Shown here piece by piece: positions 25,581-33,482 of a stretch of DNA of 64,000 nt. Origin of the DNA: CAIQPS01 sp963843455. Its GTDB lineage: Bacteria > Actinomycetota > Thermoleophilia > RBG-16-64-13. Made by a program: the position numbers and the translations under genes. The first letter of the stretch is position 1, and each line of letters starts with the position of its first letter. The notes below the pieces were generated by a model that ran no database searches, was not told the origin of the DNA, and saw only the letters and a program-made list of their open reading frames with translations. The DNA lies in the NCBI GenBank assembly GCA_963843455.1, contig CAWJKE010000015.1, forward strand, positions 186,001-250,000, given 5' to 3'.

Positions 25581-26129
25581 CTACAGGCAGCTGAACAGCG
25601 CCGCGCGGCTCAAGCCGACGCGAGGACGGGAGACGGTGGCAAAGCCGGTCCCGAGGACGAGGTTCACCGCGTCGGCGAACCCGGCTTTCGACACATGACC
25701 CTTCGGCTCGACCAGCAGGAACCTGCCTGCGTCCTTCAGGGAGTCGCGCACCTGCCGCAGAAACGCGGGCTTGTCGGGTACCTCGTGCAGCATCCAGAAG
25801 GCAATCGCGAAATCGGCGGGCCCCAGGACGCCGAGACCATCGGAGTCTGATAGATGCAACAGGATCCGGGGGAGTAGACCCGCCCTCTCGGCTCGCGCCC
25901 GCAGCCTGTCGAGCATCTCTTGCTGCACGTCCACGGCGATGACCGAACCGGTCCTACCCACCATTTCGGCCAGCGGCAGCGTGAAGTAGCCCGGTCCGCA
26001 GCCGAAGTCGATGGCCACGTCGCCCTCGTTGATCAGCCCCCCGAGGATGCGCTGGGGATTGTTGAACAGTCTGCGAACCGGGTTCGTGAGCCAACCCGCG
26101 TGCTCCGCCGGACACACATGTTCCTCCAA
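25581..26129 (-). CDS. Class I SAM-dependent methyltransferase
   Basis: A 182-residue methyltransferase. Motif I is VAIDFGCGPGYFTLPLAEMVG, motif II VIAVDVQQEM, and later blocks FAIAFWMLHEVPD and GRFLLVEPKGHV. The N-terminus HVCPAEHAGWL resembles small methyltransferases of anaerobes. The TTG at 26129 has GGGAGG six bases upstream; a GTG at 26117 also has GGAGG at good spacing, and an ATG at 26165 has no RBS. It converges with the HEAT gene 11 bases away. The substrate is unknown. Confidence 0.85.
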   Translation of the reverse strand: MEEHVCPAEHAGWLTNPVRRLFNNPQRILGGLINEGDVAIDFGCGPGYFTLPLAEMVGRTGSVIAVDVQQEMLDRLRARAERAGLLPRILLHLSDSDGLGVLGPADFAIAFWMLHEVPDKPAFLRQVRDSLKDAGRFLLVEPKGHVSKAGFADAVNLVLGTGFATVSRPRVGLSRAALFSCL

Positions 26130-26268
26130 TATGCACCTCCCCAGGAGCAAATCGTGCCCCAGCATAGACCATTTCTTGACGCTGGGCTTACATGGTCCCA
26201 TCTATGCTCGATTGTGGCTGGGCAGCGAGCGCACGGAAACGATCGCAGGAGCAACGGAGGACGTAGCC

Positions 26269-27033
26269 ATGGTTCGATCTAGCAGGAACGGCATCTGGGT
26301 CCTCACAGGCGTGGTCCTGTTAGTGATGGCAATTGCTGCGTCTGCAAGCGGGTGCGCTTCGAGCGCCACGACAGACTCCTCCTCGAGCGCGACCACCACG
26401 GTGGCCGGCCAGGCCGGCCCCCCAAGCGGCACCCCAGGCGGACCTCCGTCGACGACAGGCAGGCCTGCGACGTCGCAGACGGGCGGGACTAGCACGACGA
26501 CGCCCGCAGCCACCTCCTCCGGCACCGACTCGTCCTCGACCACCCAGGCTCCGATGACAACCACGAGCCTCGCCAAAGGGAGCTACTCCGATGGCATCTA
26601 CCTGGTCGGCACCGACATCGCCTCAGGTCTTTACCACGGCACGGTGAACGGAGGCAAGGGGCACTGGGAGATCTCGAGCGACGCGAACGGGGGCAAGTTC
26701 GTGGCGAGCGGCGACCCGACAGGCCCGTTCTACGTCAAGGTCGCCTACGGGCAGTATCTCAAGCTCAGCAGCGTGGTCATAAAGAAGGCGAGCACCACGG
26801 CCTCCGACCCGCTTGCCACGAGCAAGATCACCGATGGGACCTACCGCGTGGGCTATGACATCGGCGCAGGTTGGTACAACGGGACCTTGAACGGCGGCCT
26901 GGGCTACTGGGAGATCTCCAGCGACGCGAACGGCCAGACCCTTGTCGCCAACGAGTATCCGATCAGCCCCTTCGAGCTGAAGGTCAAGGATGGGCAGTAC
27001 CTCACGCTCAGGGGCGTGACCGTCTCGCAGTGA
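26269..27033 (+). CDS. Lipoprotein with two tandem repeats
   Basis: A 254-residue exported lipoprotein. The signal peptide ends at lipobox SASGC (Cys about residue 28). A Ser/Thr/Pro/Gly-rich stalk of about 75 residues follows, then two homologous domains of about 65 residues. Domain 1 is GIYLVGTDIASGLYHGTVNG...HWEISSDANG and domain 2 is GTYRVGYDIGAGWYNGTLNG...YWEISSDANG. The ATG at 26269 has GGAGG eight bases upstream. The repeat resembles small beta-rich surface domains of unknown function. A ligand-binding role at the cell surface is only a guess. Confidence 0.8.
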   Translation: MVRSSRNGIWVLTGVVLLVMAIAASASGCASSATTDSSSSATTTVAGQAGPPSGTPGGPPSTTGRPATSQTGGTSTTTPAATSSGTDSSSTTQAPMTTTSLAKGSYSDGIYLVGTDIASGLYHGTVNGGKGHWEISSDANGGKFVASGDPTGPFYVKVAYGQYLKLSSVVIKKASTTASDPLATSKITDGTYRVGYDIGAGWYNGTLNGGLGYWEISSDANGQTLVANEYPISPFELKVKDGQYLTLRGVTVSQ

Positions 27034-27212
27034 CACCCGGCCACAAGGGTAGCGGCAGGATCGCACATCGGACCCTTGAGCGATCGCGGAATGGGTAGGG
27101 TTGGGTACCTGAGTCATGTCCACGGCCGAGGCAGGACCGCAGGCACTTGACGCTGGCTCGGGGCCCCGAAACCCGGCCTCGCGGCGAGACGTCGTTTCGA
27201 TGATCCTCGCGG

Positions 27213-28034
27213 CTAGAACGCTCTTCGCGCAGGCTGGCCCCAAGACGTCTGCTTGCGCAGATAATCGATGAGACCCATGCATCGCCAGAAACTGTGTAGT
27301 TGCCGGTAGCCAAAGCCCTCCAGCAGAGCGTACGCGGAGAGAATCAACGTATCGCGCATCCCCGTGTACCTGCGGAATGCTCTGGCCTCGAGAAGCAGGG
27401 CCGACGCCGACATGATGGTTCCCAACAGGATCGAGCAAGCCGTGATGGCGAGCCCCATTTGCCAACTGATTGCGTGGCTGGCGATAGCCAGGACGACGAA
27501 GATGTATCCGAACATTTCTATGACCGGGCTAAGCAGTTCGCAAAGAGCGAAGAAAGGATAGCCGACGATGCCCACCCCTCCATACCTTGGGTTGAGACAA
27601 AGTTGCCTGTTCTTGACCAGACTGTCAGCCAGCCCCCGGTGCCACCGCCGCCTCTGCCTACTGAGGCTTTTCACATCTTCTGGAACCTGTGTCCAGCAGA
27701 TGGGGTCCGGAAGGAAGACTATTCGATAAGGCTTCTTCTTCTCGGCGAAGACCCGGTGCATGCGCAGCACCAGCTCCATATCCTCGCCCACGGTGTCGCT
27801 ACGATAGCCCCCCACCTCGACCAGCGCGGTCCGCCGGAAGATGGCGAAGGCTCCCGAGACGATCATGAGGCTGTTCAAGCGCGACCAGCCGATGCGGCCG
27901 AAAAGAAAGGCCCGCAGGTACTCGATCGTCTGGAACCTGGCGAGCCCACTTCTGGCCAGTCTGACCTGCTTCACTTCGCCGTTCCCGATATCGCAGCCGT
28001 TTGAAGGCATTACCACTCCCCCCACGGCGACCAC
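27213..28034 (-). pseudogene. Family 2 glycosyltransferase, 5'-truncated
   Basis: The frame encodes the C-terminal 273 residues of a membrane GT2 of the poly-N-acetylglucosamine/cellulose synthase type: FRRTALVEVGGYRSDTVGEDMELVLRMHR, the QxxRW motif as QRRRWHRG, and about three C-terminal TM helices. The N-terminal nucleotide-sugar half with the first DxD motif is missing. Homology-like sequence starts at RVVAVGG and breaks off near 28045 beside another truncated gene on the opposite strand. The GTG at 28034 is just the first start codon in the remnant. Function is probably lost. The downstream gap 27034-27212 shows nothing. Confidence 0.75.
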
Positions 28035-28096
28035 ACGGTCTCTTCGCCCCGGCGGTTCGTGACGGGTTCAAGCAAGAGATAGGCGATGCGGTCGCG

Positions 28097-28839
28097 GCCG
28101 TTCATGGCGGTCTGCAAAGACCGGCGCAGGCAGGAAGGGCTTCGGGTGACTGGACCGCCGACGCAAGCCCCTGGCTGTACGCCTATTCTCTCGGAATAGA
28201 GTGGGACCCGAACGCCACCGCGGCTTCCGATCTCAAGAACGCCGCTCATCCGGGCTATCAGGGCACGTATTTCTCATCAAAACCCGGTGCCACCCCAACG
28301 GAGATATGGCTCGGGGAGATGCTCGATCATGCTGCGGGCGAGGAGGCGATGCGTGGGATAAGTGTTCCTCTCACATTCACCAATTGGCTGACCACCGATC
28401 CCTTGCGCCACCCGGAGGAGCCACTGGGTGCCGAGGATCTGGTAGGCATCGACGCTAACCACATCGCCGTTTCGCCCGGCTGGCCTGCCGGCTACTTCGC
28501 GAGTTACCACGTCTATCCGTATTACCCGGAATTCCAGAGGTACGAGCCCGGCCTCCAAAGTACACAATACGCCGGCCAGGCCGATCCTTACGCTGGCTAC
28601 CTGTCGGCGCTTAGGCTCCATCACGTCGGGATGCCGGTCATGGTCACCGAGTTCGGAGTTCCTTCATCGATAGGGCTGGCTCACACCGGCCCTCTCGGCC
28701 GTGACCAGGGCAACCACTCGGAGCAAGAGCAGATGGCCATCGATGCGCAACTCCTTCGCATGATCCACCACCTCGGTTTCTCGGGCGCCTTCGTTTTTGA
28801 ATGGGCCGACGAATGGTTCAAGTTCACCTGGAGAAATGG
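28097..28839 (+). pseudogene. Glycoside-hydrolase-like protein fragment, truncated at both ends
   Basis: An open frame of about 247 codons encodes a middle part of a large protein (AVHGGLQRPAQ...SGDWTADASPWLYAYSLGIEWDP...VMVTEFGVPSSIGLAHTGPLGRDQG...GAFVFEWADEWFKFTWRN). The TEFG and FEW(A/T)DEW patterns suggest a TIM-barrel glycosidase-like fold. No plausible start with N-terminal sequence exists. The coding similarity ends at 28839, exactly where the terminator of the convergent RRM gene begins. It faces away from the truncated glycosyltransferase, so one deletion could have removed both 5' ends. Confidence 0.6.
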
Positions 28840-28865
28840 AAACGCCGGCCCGAAGGCCGGCGTTT
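28840..28865. terminator. Perfect 11-bp hairpin terminator
   Basis: Arms AAACGCCGGCC (28840-28850) and GGCCGGCGTTT (28855-28865) enclose a CGAA loop, lying 27 bases after the stop of the RRM gene. It also caps the glycosidase-like remnant from the other side. Confidence 0.8.
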
Positions 28866-28892
28866 CGTCAGTGCGCTTTGTGGCGCGACGAT

Positions 28893-29222
28893 CTAGTAGC
28901 GGTTGCCGCCGCCGTAGCCGCCGCCACCGTAGCCGCCGCCACCGTAGCCGCCGGAGCGCGGCGGTTTGGGCGCCTGCTCCTTGGCCACGTCGACCTTGAG
29001 AGCGCGGCCGTCGAGCTGAGTGCCGTCGAGCGCGGCTTTGGCCTTCTGGGCTTCCTCGGCCGATCCCATCTCCACGAAGCCGAAGCCCTTGGGGCGCCCG
29101 GAATCGCGGTCGGTGATCAGGTTGACCGAAGCCACTTCGCCGTGAGCTTCGAACGCAGTCCTGATGCTCGCTTCGGACGTGTCGTAGCTCAGGTTGCCCA
29201 CGTACAGTTTTGCAGAATTCAC
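28893..29222 (-). CDS. RNA-recognition-motif (RRM) RNA-binding protein
   Basis: A 109-residue glycine-tailed RRM protein. RNP2 is KLYVGNLSY, RNP1 is KGFGFVEM, followed by ALDGTQLDGRALKVD. The tail SGGYGGGGYGGGGYGGGNRY is like that of bacterial/cyanobacterial Rbp proteins. The GTG at 29222 has GGAGG at five bases; the ATG at 29234 is part of that Shine-Dalgarno (ATGGAGG). It likely binds single-stranded RNA, for example as a cold or stress RNA chaperone. The 218-base upstream gap holds its leader; no motif is recognised there. Confidence 0.92.
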   Translation of the reverse strand: MNSAKLYVGNLSYDTSEASIRTAFEAHGEVASVNLITDRDSGRPKGFGFVEMGSAEEAQKAKAALDGTQLDGRALKVDVAKEQAPKPPRSGGYGGGGYGGGGYGGGNRY

Positions 29223-29440
29223 TACAGCCTCCATGAACGGAGTTACATTGCGACAGTCGAGAGGGAAAAGACTGGAGGACTGAGCGAAGAGGCTGAGAGA
29301 CTCGGCGCTTGGCCTGAAGCAGATACCTAACGAATGCTTGACCGCAGTATAGCATGGCGCCGGCATGGTGCCGACCCCCGCGTCCGTGATAGAGTGTTTG
29401 TTCGATTCCGCCGCATCGCCACGAGAAGAAGGGAACCGCA

Positions 29441-29713
29441 GTGAGGAGCAAGAGGGAGGTACGCTATGTCGTCTCCCGCCTCAAAGACCCGGCCGATCTC
29501 GAAGGCGAGCGCGTACCTATCGGTTGGTACCCTTACCTTGATCTGGCCAAGCACCACGCGGACCGGGTGGGCCCTGGTACCTTCGTCGACGCCGAGGGTG
29601 GCACCTACTACTTTGACGGTCCCTACGGGCGGCGCACTCTGTGGCAGGTGGAGTGGACCAACCGTGATCTCTACCAGGGTAAGAGCAAGAGAATCGCGCT
29701 GCCCGAGGTCTAG
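29441..29713 (+). CDS. Hypothetical protein, 90 residues
   Basis: Starts at GTG with GAAGAAGGG upstream. The sequence is rich in aromatic and charged residues (GWYPYLDLAKHHADRVGPGTFVDAEGGTYYFDGPYGRRTLWQVEW), with no TM or signal, suggesting a small beta-rich cytoplasmic protein. I do not recognise the family. Codon use matches its neighbours. It converges with the radical SAM gene. Confidence 0.65.
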   Translation: MRSKREVRYVVSRLKDPADLEGERVPIGWYPYLDLAKHHADRVGPGTFVDAEGGTYYFDGPYGRRTLWQVEWTNRDLYQGKSKRIALPEV

Positions 29714-29767
29714 CAGGCTGCCGCCCAGTGCGTTCCGGCGGCCGAGGCTTCGTTGTTCAGCAGCCTC

Positions 29768-31264
29768 TTAGGACTGACCGAAGAACCAGGCCGTCCGCAT
29801 CTTGAGCACCGCCACCACCTGACGCGCCTGCTGGGTAAGGCTGTCCCACCGCTCCACCAGATTCCCCTGAGGCTCCATCGACGGCAGTTCCCCAGTCATC
29901 CCGCCCTCAGCCGGCCACAGTGCCTGGTGAACCTCCGCGAACCGCCTCGAGTTCCTACGCGACGTGAGGTTGCTCATGAGGCCGTACACCGGATTGCGCC
30001 CGGCCAACAGGGTCTGACCGAGCCGGGCTCCGATGTTCAACGGGGAGAAGAACGTACCGTTACACTCCGTCATCTCTCGTATGATCTGGTCCGTTGTGAG
30101 GTGTTTGTACCGGGCGACCGGATAGTTGAGCGTGTAGAACTTCCAGTCGTCAGGGAAGGAGTTCATCACGATCCTTCCCTCCGCCTCCAACTGCTTCCAT
30201 AGGCGGGTCCCGGGCAGTGGGGTCAGAAAGAGCACGTTTATGTTGTCCACCCCATACCGGCCGGCCGCTTCGGCGATCATCCTGCCCACTCCAGGGCGAT
30301 CCGAATCCAGCCCCATGATGAACGAGCCCACCACCAGTATATTGTGGCGGTGGATCCGCTCTATGGCGGCGGGGATATCGCGGTGGGAAAGCATGGCCGC
30401 CTTCGTGCCAAGCTCGGCGGCGTCCTCTGGATGCGCCGATTCGAACCCTATGAAGAGCCCTGCGCAGCCGGCCTTCCTAGCCAGGTCGAGCAATTCTTCG
30501 TCGTCGGCGAAGTTGACGGTCGTCTGGCCGACCCAGGATTTGCCGGTGCCGGCCTCCGCCAGGGCGCGGAAGAGTTCCTTGGCTCGCTCGATGTGCTGCG
30601 GCATACGGCCGATGAGGTTGTCGTCGACGATGAGCACCCGGGATTCGGGGATGGCCTTGAACTCCTCCACGACCTCGGCGACCGGCCGTTGCCGGTAGCG
30701 TGCGCCGTTGAACTCGGTGACGCTGCAGAAAGCGCAGTTGAGCGAGCATCCGCGGGTGGTCTGGATGGAGCCGAACGCGTATCCGTGTCCGAGCAGGTCG
30801 TGACGGGCGGGGACGATCTGGTCCATGCGCGCCCGGCCGCCGTCATAGCGCTCCTTCAGGCCGCCGCCCCGGACATCCTCGAGCACTTGGGCCCAAACCG
30901 GTTCCGCTTCCCCGGTGACGACCGAGTCGACATGCCGGCTCGCCTCTTCCAGGCGCATGGTCGCGTGGATGCCCCCCATGACCACGGGGACACCCTGAGC
31001 GCGGAATCGCCCGGCTATCTCGTAGGCTCTGGATGACTGGGACGTGAACGCAGTGAGGCCGACGAGATCGGGGCGCGGCAGCGAATCGTAGTCGATCGGG
31101 GCCAGGTTCTCATCGAGGACGGAGACATCCCAACCGGGCGGGGTGAGACCGGCGAGCACCAGAAGGCTAAGGGGTTTCCAGAGCCGGAACCGGTTCCAAT
31201 ACCTGCTGCGACTGAAGGACATGCTGACGAGCGGATTGGATGGATTCACCAAGTAGAGAAGCAT
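29768..31264 (-). CDS. B12-binding-domain radical SAM protein
   Basis: A 498-residue protein. The N-terminal cobalamin-binding-like domain (about 1-130; GWDVSVLDENLAPIDY, GVPVVMGGIHATM) is followed by a radical SAM barrel whose cluster motif is CSLNCAFC (CxxxCxxC) near residue 173. Family members with this layout catalyse methylations, cyclisations or rearrangements in lipid, pigment or cofactor synthesis. The gene stands alone on its strand, so the substrate cannot be read from context. The N-terminus MLLYLVNPSNPLVSM fits the usual start of the family. The gap to 31457 shows nothing. Confidence 0.9.
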   Translation of the reverse strand: MLLYLVNPSNPLVSMSFSRSRYWNRFRLWKPLSLLVLAGLTPPGWDVSVLDENLAPIDYDSLPRPDLVGLTAFTSQSSRAYEIAGRFRAQGVPVVMGGIHATMRLEEASRHVDSVVTGEAEPVWAQVLEDVRGGGLKERYDGGRARMDQIVPARHDLLGHGYAFGSIQTTRGCSLNCAFCSVTEFNGARYRQRPVAEVVEEFKAIPESRVLIVDDNLIGRMPQHIERAKELFRALAEAGTGKSWVGQTTVNFADDEELLDLARKAGCAGLFIGFESAHPEDAAELGTKAAMLSHRDIPAAIERIHRHNILVVGSFIMGLDSDRPGVGRMIAEAAGRYGVDNINVLFLTPLPGTRLWKQLEAEGRIVMNSFPDDWKFYTLNYPVARYKHLTTDQIIREMTECNGTFFSPLNIGARLGQTLLAGRNPVYGLMSNLTSRRNSRRFAEVHQALWPAEGGMTGELPSMEPQGNLVERWDSLTQQARQVVAVLKMRTAWFFGQS

Positions 31265-31456
31265 TCTGTCTCCAGACCGCGATAGTAGAGAGGCATGGAC
31301 CAGGAGACACTGCTTGCCATTCCAGCGATGGGCTGCGCGAAGGCGATGACCAAGCCGGTCCCCTGGGGTCTGGTTCCCCTCCGCGCTCTAGCTCTAAACT
31401 GCTCGAAGCATACCACTCCGCCAGCCCCGGGCCGTTTCTACGGCCGCGGCGCGCCG

Positions 31457-31741
31457 CTATTCCGCGAGAGCCGCCTCGTCTTCCGGGGTCACCGGCTGCG
31501 ACTGGATATTCAACTCTTCCATGGTCTCCTGGAGATCCTGATCCTCGAGGTCCTCCGGAGGCATGCCCGTCGCCTCTTCGATCTTCTGTGCGTCCTGCTG
31601 GCTGAGTTTCACAGCCTTGGCTCCGGCGCTTGCCGCCAGCATCACGGCCCCGCCGATGACGATCCGTCTCCGCCGGACCTTGCGCCGAACACGACGCCTC
31701 ATCGCCCGGCGGCCTGGACCGCCCAAACCTCCTCCGCGCAT
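31457..31741 (-). CDS. Small basic/acidic membrane-associated hypothetical protein
   Basis: A 94-residue protein. It has an Arg-rich N-terminus (RRAMRRRVRRKVRRRR), a short hydrophobic segment (IVIGGAVMLAASAGA) and an acidic C-terminal half (KLSQQDAQKIEEATGMPPEDL...). The C-terminus resembles short SHOCT-like oligomerisation segments. An inner-membrane or nucleic-acid-associated protein is possible. Function unknown. Confidence 0.6.
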   Translation of the reverse strand: MRGGGLGGPGRRAMRRRVRRKVRRRRIVIGGAVMLAASAGAKAVKLSQQDAQKIEEATGMPPEDLEDQDLQETMEELNIQSQPVTPEDEAALAE

Positions 31742-31899
31742 GAAAGATCTCCCTTCGGTCAGAGGGAACCGCGTATTCCTATGGATATCTTACTCTCCAG
31801 TCCGGTCTTGCCGATGGTCCGTCCCCTGTTTACCTGTAGCCGGATTTTGGGAACACGCGCCCTAAGCCCAACGAGGGGCGAGGATCGAGAGGGGCGGCC

Positions 31900-32394
31900 A
31901 TGGAGAAAGATGCGACATCGCTCGAGGTGGTGGGTCTGCTGAACACGGCGCTGGCTCGGGAACTCCAGGTGTGCGTCCAGTACATGCTGCAGCACGCCAT
32001 TGGGGCCGGCCAAGGCGCGGCGCGTCCCAGGGGAGCGCCCCCGGACGGTCAGAACAGGTTCGTTGCCAGCCATGCGCTCTATTTCCTCCCGGGAGCGACG
32101 CTCAAGAAGATCGCCATCACCGAGATGAGGCACGCCGAGGCGATCGCCGAACGAGTGGTCCTGCTCGGGGGAGAGCCCACTACCCAGCCGGCGGCCATCA
32201 CTATCGGCAGCAGCGCGAAAGAGATGCTGGAGATCGATAAGACCGCGGAAGAAGCGGCCATCGATCTCTACACACGCATCATCGGCGTCGCCCGAAGCGC
32301 AGCAGACGACGTCACAACGCGCCTTTTCGAGAAGATCCTGGCCGACGAGCAGAAGCATCGCCGGGCGTTCGCGGATCTGCTCCGAGGCGGCTGA
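31900..32394 (+). CDS. Ferritin-like / bacterioferritin-family protein
   Basis: A 164-residue four-helix protein. Iron-ligand pairs appear as ARELQVCVQYM (Glu), ITEMRHAEAI (ExxH), EEAAIDLYTRII (Glu) and ILADEQKHRRAF (ExxH). These form the carboxylate-bridged di-iron site of the ferritin/bacterioferritin group. A loop of about 20 residues after the first helix (AIGAGQGAARPRGAPPDGQN) is longer than in classical bacterioferritin. The stop is 2 bases from the convergent VOC gene stop. Iron storage or peroxide detoxification is likely. Confidence 0.85.
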   Translation: MEKDATSLEVVGLLNTALARELQVCVQYMLQHAIGAGQGAARPRGAPPDGQNRFVASHALYFLPGATLKKIAITEMRHAEAIAERVVLLGGEPTTQPAAITIGSSAKEMLEIDKTAEEAAIDLYTRIIGVARSAADDVTTRLFEKILADEQKHRRAFADLLRGG

Positions 32395-32396
32395 CC

Positions 32397-33179
32397 TCAG
32401 GCGTTCTGTAGCGGCCGCATGAGCGCGAAGGTCGCGCCGAACGGATCGGCGAGCACCGCGAACTCCACCATGTCCGCCACCTGCATGGGCTCGGACACTA
32501 CCGTTGCTCCCAACTCTCGCGCCCGAGCGACGCTTTCTTTCACGTCCGTTGTCCCGAAGTACACCAGCCAGTACGAAGGCACCTCGTCCGGGACCATCGC
32601 GGGCATGGGCATGATGCCACCCTCGCCTTGGCCGTCGACATTGACCACCCAATAGGGCATGGGCCCTGCTTCCATAGGCTGAACGTCCCAGCCCAAAAGC
32701 CTGGTGTAAAAGGCGATCGCCTTTTGCGGATCGCGCGTGCCCAGATCGTTCCAGGAGAGCGTCCCCGGCCGCATGTACTCGACCGTCTCGTCCGGACTCA
32801 GCGGCTTCCAGAACGAGACGTAGGCGCCGGTCGGATCTTGGATCACGGCCGTCCTGCCCGAGCCGGGCACGTCCATGGGAGGCATGACCACGGTGCCGCC
32901 CAGTTCGACGGCCTTGGTGACAACTGCGTCCACGTCGTCGGTGGCGAGATAGGTGTTCCAGGCGCTCGACTGCCCCTGTGCCACCATGTCGGCCGAAAGC
33001 TGCGACATGCCGCTGACCGCGTGTCCGTCGGTATTGAACATGCGATACACCATGCCGTTCTCAAACGGAAAATCGACGTAGCTCCACCCAAAGAGCGCCT
33101 CGTAGAACGCGCTCTGCTTCTCGAAGTCATGCGCCCAGAGATCGACCCAGTTGAACTCACCGCTCTTCGCTCGCTGCAT
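32397..33179 (-). CDS. Two-domain VOC (glyoxalase/bleomycin-resistance fold) protein
   Basis: A 260-residue protein made of two vicinal-oxygen-chelate domains, each opening with a similar pattern: FNWVDLWAHDFEKQSAFYEALFGW and LSWNDLGTRDPQKAIAFYTRLLGW. Each half ends in a DPFGA/DPTGA loop. Its layout resembles the mycobacterial CFP30B-type antigens. The ATG at 33179 has GAGGAG seven bases upstream; an upstream in-frame start at 33221 has none. The ligand is unknown. Confidence 0.85.
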   Translation of the reverse strand: MQRAKSGEFNWVDLWAHDFEKQSAFYEALFGWSYVDFPFENGMVYRMFNTDGHAVSGMSQLSADMVAQGQSSAWNTYLATDDVDAVVTKAVELGGTVVMPPMDVPGSGRTAVIQDPTGAYVSFWKPLSPDETVEYMRPGTLSWNDLGTRDPQKAIAFYTRLLGWDVQPMEAGPMPYWVVNVDGQGEGGIMPMPAMVPDEVPSYWLVYFGTTDVKESVARARELGATVVSEPMQVADMVEFAVLADPFGATFALMRPLQNA

Positions 33180-33262
33180 GATGAATCTCCTCGCCTGCTG
33201 ATTGAGTATCGTCCTGCGCACGAACTCCGATACCCATCAGGCGGAGAATTCGAACCGCGACC

Positions 33263-33452
33263 TCAGGCGTCCGCATCCTCCGCCGGCTCCACCGAGAGAT
33301 GGGGCAGGCGGCGATCCACCGAGCGGGGAAGCCACCAATTCGCCTTGCCGAACAGGTGCATCAGGGCCGACACTAGGAAGGTGCGCAGCACGAAGGCGTC
33401 CAGAAACACCGCGACGGCGAGCCCTATACCGAACTCGGCGATGACCCGCTGG
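33263..33452 (-). pseudogene. C-terminal remnant of an MMPL-family transporter
   Basis: The minus frame ending at the TGA 33263-33265 reads RVIAEFGIGLAVAVFLDAF, then VLRTFLVSALMHLFG and KANWWLPRSVDRRLPHLSVE. This is the last TM region and tail of an MMPL/RND-type lipid exporter. It has no start codon or upstream domain: similarity stops about 30 bases from the end of the LCP gene (33483), so the other roughly 650 residues are gone. It is a relic of a deletion. Confidence 0.8.
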
Positions 33453-33482
33453 CCACCTCGCCGCTGCCCCCGAACGCTGCTG

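Noticed and set aside
33230..33262. A GGTTCGAAT-like stretch on the minus strand resembling a tRNA T-arm
   Set aside because: The stem does not pair at the right spacing and no acceptor or anticodon arm is found.
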